From the NCBI GenBank assembly GCA_947462335.1, contig OX381705.1:45026175-45090174 (forward strand): 64,000 nt of DNA. The letters run 5' to 3'. Position numbers and translations under genes: made by a program. Numbering within the stretch: the first letter of the stretch is position 1; each line of letters opens with the position of its first letter. Origin of the DNA: Harmothoe impar. Taxonomy: Eukaryota; Annelida; Polychaeta; Phyllodocida; Polynoidae. Below are positions 25,087 through 37,000 of this stretch, piece after piece. The notes under the pieces were generated by a model. The model worked only from the letters and a program-made list of their open reading frames with translations, had not been told where the DNA came from and did not search any database.

Positions 25087-28000
25087 CTCTCTCTCTCTAT
25101 TTCCTCGCACCAATCCAACTTAAAATTGAAACAAGTGTAGGGGCTAGGGTTATACGGGTTTGTTATATGACGAGTGCTGTTGGATGCTGTGTTGCGAGCT
25201 CAGTCCGAACCCTTCAGTCCGACGGTAGGTGGCGACACCTGCCCCGGGCTTGGGGTATGGACAGAGGTCGCTATAGGCTTCCGGTCTGCGTGTGCGCGCG
25301 CAGGCTGGCTGCCTATATATACCCAGCATCTGACGGTACTCGTCGGTTACTCTGAGCCACGCTGGTGAGGAGACCCCGTGATCATTACGGCTGATTAGCC
25401 TACTGACCCGTTCCGAACTCTATAGGGAGTTCGCACACATAGATACTGCTTGTCTAGGTTATCTGAATAAACCTGATTTGCAACCTGTAACACTTGATCC
25501 GAACTGTGTCGACTTTGTTCTTTAATTGATACTCTACCAATATCATAGAGAAACAAAGTATCGTTTATTACACTGGTGCCGTGACCAGTTCTGAGTGAAA
25601 TGCAGGTTAGCCTGTGCAGTAGCGCAGACCTCCTGCTCTGGACGGAGCAGCGAGGTCTCCCGATGAGGCGCTAGCCTTATCACCGGAGGGGTTATGTGCC
25701 GCCAATGAGGCAGATACCCCCAGGAGTGCGAATGTTCCATCCGGAGCAAGCGCGTTAATGGGATCCGGAGGTCCCGAAGTAATGAGTCGCTCATTAGAAG
25801 AAATGAGCCTGTCAATGTTCAACATTGGTGGGTCAAGAGCAGCCGCTCCGAATCCACGGAGGGCTACCATCTTGGAGGAGCGTCGTTTCGACAACATGAG
25901 GGAGGCCAGGGTACAGGAGCGTGTGCAAATGGCTCAAATGGAGTTGTTGTCCATTCAGAAACAGTCGAATGAATGGAAAAACAGTCTGATTGCATTGGAG
26001 GGTGCAGTCACACATAGAGCTTCCAAAATCAAGGAGAAAGATGCAAGGCTTTCGACTTTGTTAGAGGAGAACAAAAAGCTGGTGCAATCCCTTAGCAGGG
26101 TCCGCTTGGAGTTCGATCAGAGACAGGCTGATCTGCAGGGAATCCGTTCCGAATTTGCCCAGGCAAACACGGAGCTGAACCAGATTTGTGCGGCCCGAGA
26201 TGCCGTCATCCATGAAGCAGAAGGGGCCCGATCAGAACTTGTTCGGGACACGGAAGACTTACAGGAGGTTCGCCGAAGCCTGGTGACAGAGTGCGACATT
26301 CTGAAGGCAAAAAGAAGTGCTTTACAGCAGTTTTTGTCAGAGACTCGGGAGAGTATGCAGGACAGCAGTACCTCATATGCCTCCGCTGATAGTGACAGTC
26401 CGAAAGGTCATCATTACATGAGTTTTACGGACACCCCGAATCTTCCTATGGGACGTGGGATGACCGTAGAGGGTGCCTTGTCTACTTCAACGCCAGGACG
26501 ACCACTACAGGTGGGCCGGGCAAGAGGTAGAGGTAGGGCCAGTGATTACTCACCAAGGGTGGGTATCAGTGGTATCCGTCCGATTCCGAAGCAGGTCTTT
26601 TCAGCTCCGACAGGTGTAAACCCGGCGGGCAGGGGAAGGTCGTTATCGGAGTTGGTCCGGAGTCCACAATCTCAGTTGAAACTGGATAAGCAACAACTGG
26701 ATTCGGAACGCTTGAAGAAAGCAGCCGAACAAGAGAAGGCGGCCAAGACCGACTTAACTCCCTCGAGTTTGTCGCAATGGCGAGATTGCCAAGCGAACAT
26801 ACTGTTCCATGAACAGAAAAACTTGGAATTGGAAAGGCGAGATGTGTATCGCAAACAGCAGGCTGCTCTTGAGCAGCAGCAGAAACGCATGAAGGAAAAT
26901 GCAGCCCTCGCTGAAGAATTAGCGGAGCAGGAGGCGGCGGTTTTGAGAGCTTGGAAAGAAGGGCTCCGAGCGGCCGGTGAAGCTGCGAAAGCTAAATTGG
27001 CGGAGGCTCAGCAGGAGGAGGAGGCTGAGAGACAGGCCAAGGAACTGGAAAAAGAGAAGGCGGCGCATCAGCGATTGCTTGCTCTGGCCCAGCAGTGTCA
27101 GTATATGACTGATCAGGAGAAAAATTGGTGGTTCAGTCAGGGTGTGGACCCCACTAAGGATTTGGTGTCGTATGGTACCTACCAGGCCTTTCTCGAGAGA
27201 CAGAATAGCTTGCCTACCATGGGCGCTACTCCGGGGGCGACTCCTGGCACAAAAAGTCCTAGGAGGGCTCCGAGAAGAACAATTCTGAGTACAGAATTGC
27301 AAGAGTTGTACGATACAAACCCAGCAACTGCTGGGATCGGATTGCACAATGTGGGTACAGAGAAGGACGCCTCGGCTTCCATTTCTAAATGCCTGGCGAT
27401 AACCTCTAAAATTAGGGGGTCATCCAACGCTGCTAGACGTATCGCTAGCGAGCCTTTTCCCTACTGGCAGAAAAACTCTTGGGAAGATTGGTTGGGAGCC
27501 ACCGTTGAGGATATCAACCTCAGTGGGTGGGATCAACAAGATGCAATTCCTTACGTCTGTAAGGGATTGCGCATGGGAGATGGCCTGATGGCAGTGGAGC
27601 AGTGGAAAGATGAATGCGGACCCCGCGGCACTTTCAAACAGCTGGTAGAGATCGGAACTATCCTATACGGAGACTCCGCTCGGATTGATCCGATGGTCGC
27701 TTTTAAGAAGCGAGTGCAAGGCAAGAACGAAGCCCCGAGGGTTTTCGGACTTGCACTGATGAGACTCCTGAAGAAGGTACATCCAGCTTCAGGAATCCAT
27801 GATGCCTTATTCTCTAAGGAATTGTTCTCTCAGTTCGTCGCTGGACTGAGAGATCCAGAAATACAACAAGTAGTGTATGATACGTGGAGAGCAGATACGT
27901 CATTAGATGACCTTTTTAAGGCCATCGACATACATGCTCTCAAAAAGTCACTGTTGGGGGACCGGATGCCTACCCGGGCCTCGGCCATTATAGAATGTTC

Positions 28001-31000
28001 CCCGGAGCAGTCTGATGGTTCGGGCAGTGAGGAAGAGGGGGCGATAGCTTCTGCAGCTCAGTTTAAAAGGAATGGGAATTCCTCTAAACCGCCGTGGAAG
28101 AATAGGAAGCCGGAAGGGGGTGGAAACCCTCCTCCGAAGAAGGAATCATCGGATCCAAAAGCTCCGATAATGGACGCAGCGTTTTTCACAGCGCTGTTTG
28201 AGAAGATGACGACTTCCATTCAGGGGGCTACACAGCCTAACCGAAGGAAGATCAATCGGCGGACCGCCAAGTGCTATAGGTGCCTGGAGATCGGTCACTT
28301 TGCTGCGGAGTGTACGGCTCCGACTCCGAAAGTTCCCGGTAAGGAGGGAAACTAGAGGGGGTAGTCCGAGAAGGCGAGCGGACGACCCCTGTATATGAAG
28401 TACGCCAACATACCAGAGAGGTAGAGCCTAGTGAAATTCCGAAGGCGGGAAGGGAATCAGGGGTGGCTTCGAGCTTGAGGGGCTCGGATGCCGGCCTGGT
28501 TAACATTCCAGTCCAACAGTTGCCCGGCAATGAGGCAGGGAGGCCCATTACGGATAGGAACGAGGAAGTTGCGGCTGTCACAGACACCGTGTGGGTAGGG
28601 AGTACCCAGCTTTCCCCGGATCATCCATGTTTCGACCATTTGAAGAAACATGGCCTTGATTTGGCTGCTCCGAAGGATTTTAAACGCTTCACTGTAAACC
28701 CGTCTCCGCTGGTGGGGAGGCGGTGGTATGTGTCTGTTACTGTGGCCGGTAGAGCAGGCGAATTTTTAGTAGATACGGGAGCTAGCCACTCCTTTATCTC
28801 CTCTAACTTCTATGCTCTTATGCCAGACAGTCGTGATAACTTCAAAACAAGGGTAAACGCCTGTTCGGCCGATGGGTCAAGTATGCAGACGTATGGGCGC
28901 GCGTTCATACCGCTCCGAATTGGGGGGAAGGAGTATGTGGCTTCTCCCACCATTGCGGATATTGCAGACGACGGTATACTGGGATTGGACTTTTCGGCGT
29001 TGTATGACGCGGTCCTGAATCCTGGTACAGGGGTACTCCTGATAGAGCACCCGTACCGTGCGGTAGAGCAATGTGTGCTCCGACAAGTGTCGACAGTGGC
29101 AACGGTGGTCCAAACTGTAAAGATTCCTCCCGGACAGACGTGTGACGTGCTGGTCCGAAGCAAGGGGCTTAGGAGAGAGGAAGAAGCAGTTGTGGAGCCG
29201 GATGTGGCCATGTTGGGTAGTATCGGTTTGACAGGCATGGACACCCTCGTGGGTGATGGTGCTTGGACCCTGGTGCCGATTTCTAACCCCGGGTTGGAAC
29301 CGAAGTATCTAAGGAAAGATACAATACTGGGGAAGGTGTTCACCAGTGAGGCAGTGATGCCTGCTGGGCAGGTGAGCATGAAGGGTGACCCTTCTCCGAC
29401 CGCTTTGAGTGCGGGACTCGAGAAAATGATCTCCGAAACGGATTTAACGGATCGGAGGGATCTCGACTCCCTAAGGAGGCTGGTAGTGAAGTATCAGGAT
29501 GCATGGCAGGTGGAGGGGGAGCCTTTGGGCCGAACCGACAAAGTGTTGCATTCTATCAATACGGGTGATGCACAGCCGTTCAAAATGCCTTACCGACGCT
29601 TGCCTCTGGGTAAGAAAGCAGTGGTTGAGGAACAAGTGAAGACCATGTTGGAACAGAAGGTGATCGTGCCTAGCACTAGCCCCTGGTCCAGTCCGGTCCA
29701 GATGGTTACTAAGAAGGACGGGTCTATCCGATTTTGTATCGACTATAGGCGCCTGAATGGGGTAACCAAGAAAAATGCATATCCTCTCCCCCGGATCGAT
29801 GAAACTCTGGACTCTTTGGGTGGGAACCAATGGTTCTGCACCCTTGATTTGCAGTCCGGATATTGGCAGATCGGGATGAAGGAGGAGGATAAAGAGAAAA
29901 CGGCTTTTACAAGTCACATTGGACTGTATCAGTTTGAGCTGATGCCCTTCGGGTTGTGCAACGCCCCGGCCACTTTTGAGGCTATGATGGAAACTCTTCT
30001 GAGTGATCTGTTGTGGCGCAAGTGCTTGGTATACTTGGATGATGTCATTGTTTTCGGCAAGACTTTTGAAGAGTGTGCGTTGAACCTCGGAGAGGTGTTG
30101 GAGCGAATTCGGTCCAATGGCTTGACATTAAAGCCGAAGAAATGTGAACTTTTTCGGAAGTCCATGGTCTATTTGGGCCGGATCATCTCCACCGAGGGTG
30201 TGCAGGCTGATCCGGCTAAATTGGAGACTGTGGAGACTTGGGAAGTTCCAAAGGGACCAAAGGATGTCAGATCCTTTTTAGGGTTCTGTTCCTATTACAG
30301 GGACTTTATCCCCGGATTCTCTAGGGTGTCTCAGCCATTGCAACGGTTGAGCCATTGGACTCCGGGGAGGAAAAAAGAACCCTTCCCATGGGGGAGGGAA
30401 CAGAATGAAGCCTTCAAAGAGATTAAGGCGTTGTTCCGAACCACCCCGGTGCTGAGATACCCTACGGAGAAGGGGCATTTCATCCTTGACACTGATGCGA
30501 GCAATGAGAGCATCGGGGCCGCATTGTCCCAAATCCAGGACGGAGTAGAGGTCCCGCTGGCGTTCGCTAGTAACAGTATGAACAAGGCACAGAGAAATTA
30601 TTGTCCTACCAAGCGAGAGCTGCTCGCAGTAGTGGTGTACACGAAGAAGTTTCGGCACTTCTTATATGGAGGGAATTTCACACTCCGTACCGATCATTCG
30701 GCCTTGAGGTGGCTCCTTAATTTTAAGGACGCGGAGGGAATGATTGGTCGGTGGTTGAATCACCTCAGCGAGTTCGGACTGGAGAACTCTCATATCCAGC
30801 ACCGAGCGGGCACGAAGCATATTAATGCTGACTGTCTGAGTAGACGTCCGGTACGCCGTTGTGTGCGTCCGGAGTGTGGGGATTGTGGTGCTCACAATGC
30901 TGTGGTAGCGAGTGTGCGTTTGCCTTATGATGGGTTGTTGCAAAACCTGTTGGATTGGTCCACCGACACTATAAGGACGTACCAGATGGCCGATCCTACC

Positions 31001-34000
31001 ATAGCACGACTGAGGGAGCTTGTCCCTACTGGGGTCTGTCCAGTGAGACCCGAAATATCACTGGAAAACCGTGAAATGCGACGTTTCCTGGCTCAGTTCC
31101 ACGAACTGGAGGTCCGGGACTCGTTGTTGTGCAGGTGGAAGACTTGTCCCGGGAAGCGGAGGGTGTTACAAATGGTGATCCCTGCTGCTATGAGGAAAGA
31201 CATCCTGTACTACTGCCACGGCCATTCCACTAGTGGGCATTTCGGAAAGAAACGCTCGTTGGAACGGCTGAGTAGGAGATATTACTGGCCCGGCATGTCA
31301 GGCGACCTTTTAAGGTGGATCGAGACCTGTCCGGCCTGTTGTTTAGGCAAACCTGGTCCTGGACTAGGGAAATTGCCACTGCAACAAGAGCTATTCGGGG
31401 TGAGGTTTGCTCGAATAGCCGTGGACATTATCAGTGGAGTTAAACCCACTCCAAAAGGTAATACGTGTATGATGGTGGTCTCGGACTACTATACGAAATA
31501 CACCCGAGTGTACCCACTCGAGGATCACACTGCTGCTACTTGTGCGGAAGCATTGGTAAAGGGGTGGATCCTCCATCTGGGGGCTCCCTTGATGTTACAT
31601 AGCGATCAAGGGAGAGAATTTGAGTCCAAACTATGGGCAGCTATGTGCCATCAGTTGGCTATATGCAAAACTCGGACCAATCCGTACCGACCACAGTCCG
31701 ACGGGCAGGTGGAGCGGTTCAATCGGACCTTGATCCAGGTTTTAAAGCCATTAGTGAACTCCCATATGGATGATTGGGATGATCAGTGCGAATTTGTGGT
31801 TCATGCGTATAATAATACGGTCCACATTTCGACAAATTGCACTCCGAACCTCTTGGTGTTCGGAGAGGACTTGATCATGCCGGCGGATTTAGTATTCGGG
31901 GTGGTAGGGATCAGTCCGGAAGCACCATGTACGGTGCTGTTTGTGGAATTTCTACGAGAGAGGTTCAAATTTGCCTACGAAACAGTTAGGGCTCATTTGC
32001 TCAAAGCTGCGAATTGGCAGAAGGTGGGTTACGACACCGGATTGAAGTTGCGACGATTCGTAGTGGGGGATAGAGTGATCCGCCTACATGAACCGCTCTG
32101 CAACGTCAAGCTGGCGAATAACTGGGATGGACCACACACCGTGGTTAAATGTATCAGTCAAACGACTGTGTTGATTCAGTCCGAAGCAGGACGCATCCGG
32201 ACGAGCCATGTGGCTCGGTTGCGTGCTTGGGCTGGAAGGGAGCTCACCCCGGAAACGGAGGTGGAGAAGGGAAATTCGGAGGCTAAATTTGTACCTTTGG
32301 AAGGGGTGTCAGTGGATCCCCCTAAAAGAGTGGTACGAAAGAAGCTCCGGAAGACCGTGAAAAAGAAGGTCTCGGCAGGCGAAGGAAGAAGGGCACGGAA
32401 AACTAAAATCAAGGCTGGAGTTTTAGTTAGGAACGAGTGTCCTTCGGCCAGGTTACGAGAGGCGGACGGTAAACCCGTTCGGCGAAGCCCAAGGCTGGTG
32501 GCTAGAGGGGCTGTAACCTAGCTTGTTTACACAACGAGTGTGGTGTCCTGTGTTGTCCTATATGTTATATGTATGTTACCGACAGGGGCGCTCAGAGTCA
32601 AGAGGAAAAGAATGTAAGAGTGTTCCCCGAGGGTGGTGGACGGATAATCCGGTGGGGTATTATTTCCCATAAATATCCACTAATACTCCTGATGAGCTCT
32701 TTATTCGAAGTATATTTTGACTTTTGTGAGCCGCCTACGTAGCAGTGTGATCCCGCGAGCCCGAGCTGCGGGCGGGAAAGGTCGTGACCTGATTAAACAG
32801 TAATTGGGTCACACCGGGTAACGGGATCGCGTCCAATCACGCGAGACGCTGCGCATGCGCTTTGTTTTAAAAACAAAAGCGAGGGAACCGCCATATTGAT
32901 TTTGGGCTCGCCCCAGTCAATAGCGGTGTTGGTCGGCAGCGGGGAAGTTGGTGATTTGGACGGTTAGAAGAGGAGAAAAGTCAGTAAAAGAGTTGTAAGC
33001 AGTGAGTACTCTTTCCTGGTTCGTCTGAGACAAAGAGGGAGGCGGGGAACTAGTGGTTTCCCCGTCAAACTCCCGTCGAAAGACACTGCCGTAGTGAGGA
33101 TGGCCGAGCAACAGCTCCGTCACTCCGAACTCACCGGACACTCCGAGGTGGCATCCGCCACCGAGGAGCCTATGGATGCTCAGAGCCCAAGTGGTGATGA
33201 GTTGAGCCAGACGCTGGCGGAACTACGTGTAGATCCGGCCGTGTCCCCGATCCGAAAGTCCCCGTCGCCCGACGGCAGCGAGGACTCCGGAATGCTGCGA
33301 GGAATCGCCTACACCGAAGTAGCGCCGGATCCCTCCGAGACGACTGTGCGTCCCTCCCGGATGTGCAGTCTTAGTATATCACCAAACCTCCAGAAGACGG
33401 TTGCCCGTAAACTGTCTATGGGGAGTGGGAGTGATTCCGACACTTCACGTCCGAGGACGCGCGGTGGGAAGGGTGCTACCCGAGATCGGTCCAAGTCGGC
33501 CGATACTAAGGCTAGTACCAAGGCTACCAAACACACTGGTGTTGGGAAGAAGCCACCAGGAAAGGACGAGCCCAAAAAGCCCGATCCGAAGAAGGATAGT
33601 ACTGCGAGTACGAAGAAGCCGGGTTCTAAGGCTGCCACTGCAACGGCATCCAAGGATCCGAAGACGGTTGACCCCAAGGCTCCTACTACGAAGGTGCCGA
33701 AGGGTCAGAAGAAAGCTGATCCGAAGCCCGGCGCTAAGGACCAGCCGAGGAAGGGGCAGACGTCCGACAGCACTCAAGCTGTCAAGACTCCGGGCCCCAA
33801 TAAGTCCAGTCTCCCGATCCCTAGCAAGGTGAAGGGTAGCGGGAAGGCAGTTGGAACCTCAGCTGCTCCGACCCCAGCCATCGACGTGTTGTCCTTCTCG
33901 GGAGGGTTGGACAACAGCTCAGCAGTAGCTGCTACAGCCGCTGCGATGGCTGGTAATACGGGACATGGGGGAGGTCGTCCTAAAACGGCAGTTCCTCCCA

Positions 34001-37000
34001 AGGAACCTCGGACCGAGGAGACTATGGATACTTCATCCGCAGCCCATACGGTCCAGGTCGTGCAGGATGTGCTGTCTAACATCACGTTCAACCTCCCGAC
34101 TCCCCTGGAGCCGCGAAAAGAGGTACCCGTTCGGGTGGAGTTACCTCCTCAGAGAGAGGTACCCGTCCGAGTGGATACTCCTCCACAGCCTACCGAGCCT
34201 ACTCTGGAACCATCCAACCTGGATATTTCGGAGGAAGCCGGAAAGCTGGACCAAGCTGCAGGCGGTGGTCCATCCGGATCGGGGGTGCACATCCTCGCTC
34301 CATACCAGCATGATGCATGGGATAAGGAGGACGCCGACGTCCCACCCCTGCTCAGAGGTGCCATCATCGATCAGATGAGCCAAACAGAGGTCAGATCCTT
34401 CGAACTGATACAAATGCGAACCTTCCGGGGGCTGGACAGTTTGTCTGCCAAGTTCCCGGCCTGGTTCCCGGATCGCTTAACTGCGGCCATGGACGATCTC
34501 AGCAAAAAGTCGGCTACAGCTCGCTTAGTTGCTGAGACCGAGGGACGTCCCGAAATTATCGCGGCCTTGGAATACGAACTGCAAACTGCAGCGGAATTCC
34601 AGACCGTGCATAACAGGAGGGAGAAGAGGAGACGTCTGACGCCAGCAATGAAGCTGGCTCGGAGTATGGAACAGAAGACTAAAGAGTCAATTCTGGATGC
34701 TACTCTGGAGGATGAAATCATCCAACAGACCTCGGCCGCGGCTAGGAGTGCAGACACTAGTCGCCAGGAGAAGGCCAATCGTAGGCACCTATACCTACGA
34801 GAGACCATCAAAGTAACCTCTCTGAAGGCGGGTCGATCCGAAGAGGAGGTGGAAGGGGTTCTGAAGGGATTGGATGAAAATACAATCCCAGACGACGAGC
34901 TTCAGATTCTGGTCCGGACAGCACTCCGAGCCAATGCCGCAAGTGGGTTTAAGTACTTTAAACCAATGTGTGTGAACGACTGCGTCAAGGATAAGCGGTC
35001 CTCACACCATCCGGAGGAGGTGGGACCTGACGGTCTCTCCGACGACGAGGAGTGGATTAAGACTGATCCCCTCGATAAGTCGGTACAGCTGTACCACTTT
35101 GAGTTACTGGATAAGGTCCGAACTGGTAGTACCAAATACCATTCGCCCCTCCAGAAAACTAAATTGGCATGGGCTATGGCTAGATGGCATCCATTTAGCA
35201 AGTGCCCCTTTGAGCCTTGTCTGAATATTGACGAGACACTGGAAACGCCCCGAACTTGGCCTACCAAGGTCCGGTACGCAAGGCATATCACCCGCTATCA
35301 TTTGCGTCATTACATGCGGTATGACTGCTTGAGTGTGGGTGCGAAAGGAAGCAAGGGTTGTCCGAATGGTGGCTGGTTCTACACTAGAGCCGACATCATC
35401 AGGCATCTTGCTAAGCAGCACGGCTTGGCTCTGGAGACCGCGGCGGAACGCATCCAGACCGCCCATACAGAAGTCTACTCCCATTTCGGGGTAGTAGGCA
35501 GAAATGATAACCTCGAGGTGGATTTTGGCACCAACGAGAAGGGAAAGGTCCGGGTCTTTTACAAGGTAAGAGCTGAACGAAGTAGGTTCTGAAAGCCGGG
35601 CGGAATGAAACACCATCAACAGAAGATCCGGATCCTCGCTACAAGACCACGTATGATGTCTTTTTGTAATAATACTTTAATATGTCTTTAAAACCTTAAA
35701 AGAAGTGATATTGTTTATCACTTATAAGTATTATTCATTACGAGTGTAATTAGCTCGGGGTCCTGGAGGGACGAAATTTTTTTTTACTGTGATATTGTAC
35801 TTTTTCAAGTGTTTGTATACTATATGTATAGGTTAACTCCATCTATCCTAGGGAATGGGGCGTAATTGTTATTACGGTCTATATATATAGAAATGTGTGT
35901 AATTAATACCTTTTTGTGTTCAACAGTATACGTCATATTGTTTGTAAGGTATAACTCTAATAAACCCCTAAGGTGGTATTTATAAGATAATGCCAGTCCG
36001 AAGTGTTTTCGGACTTTAATATTGGGATTAAAGTGAGCTTACCTGTAAGTGAACTTTGATTACTATTTTACCGAGGGCAACCTGTAGTGTTGCGGAGAGT
36101 ACACGAGAAGGAAGAGCGCATGCGCGTGTGACGTCAGTATTCAGAGCGATAGAGAATGAAGAAGCTTAACAATTAATTAAGGAACACTTACTTAATAAAA
36201 TATTCATTAGAGCTTACCTGCCCTACTTAATTAATTCGAGGCAACCTGTAGTCACCAAATAAACTACTCAACTAATGAGTACACTGCCAAAATTCTTAAA
36301 TTTAGAATTTTAAAGGGTGAGGCCGGTAGGGCGTGTACTCTCCGCAACACTTTTTTTTTTTTTTTTTTTACACAAAGTGAAACAACCACTTCTTTAACAT
36401 ACTTTCAACTTTATTTCTTTTGAGTCTTTAAACTATTCTTCATTTGTGCTAAGTAGACTCCCTTCAGCTGATAGCAACTTTATAACAGGGTAAACATTAA
36501 CTGTTTTTCTTGGATTTTTAACAACAAATAATCCATTTTCTATAATTCATAATACACATATTATGAGCATTCCTAGTCTTAATTAATCTATTAAGACCCA
36601 TTCTCTATAATTATAATAATTAATTAACATTTTACATTTTATCATGCTGTTCTCATAATGAACACATCTGTGGTCTTGAACACAACTTTAAGACCTAGTA
36701 ACATGGTGACATAGTAATTATGTACCGACCCCCAGGATATTACAGCAAGTAGCTCTATTCCTGAGCCACTTGCTGTAATATCCCATGGGCCATGTCAGCA
36801 CTATCGTGCTCCACCTCTTTGTTGTAGTGCCTCGCGAAGGACGCCGCGTTCCTCCACGAGGCACTACGCATTATCTTATTCAAGGGCACTCCCAGCACCC
36901 GAGCAGCAGACGTTGTTGCTCCCCGGGTGCTGTGGCCCTTGAATCTGGTGGTGTCGATCCCCGCCAGGTGAAGAATTTCCACCGTCCATCGAGAGATGGT

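Noticed and set aside
24867..25355. Long Ser/Leu-rich and Arg/Glu-rich ORFs on both strands
   Set aside because: They are translations of a (CT)n microsatellite joined to the Gypsy LTR, not genes.
33309..34811. Antisense ORFs of 90-146 aa under ORF3
   Set aside because: Shadows of a GC-rich sense ORF with biased codons; no independent motifs.
33094..35592. ORF3 as a retroviral-type envelope
   Set aside because: No signal peptide, furin-like site or transmembrane helix; the only hydrophobic stretches are alanine-rich linkers.
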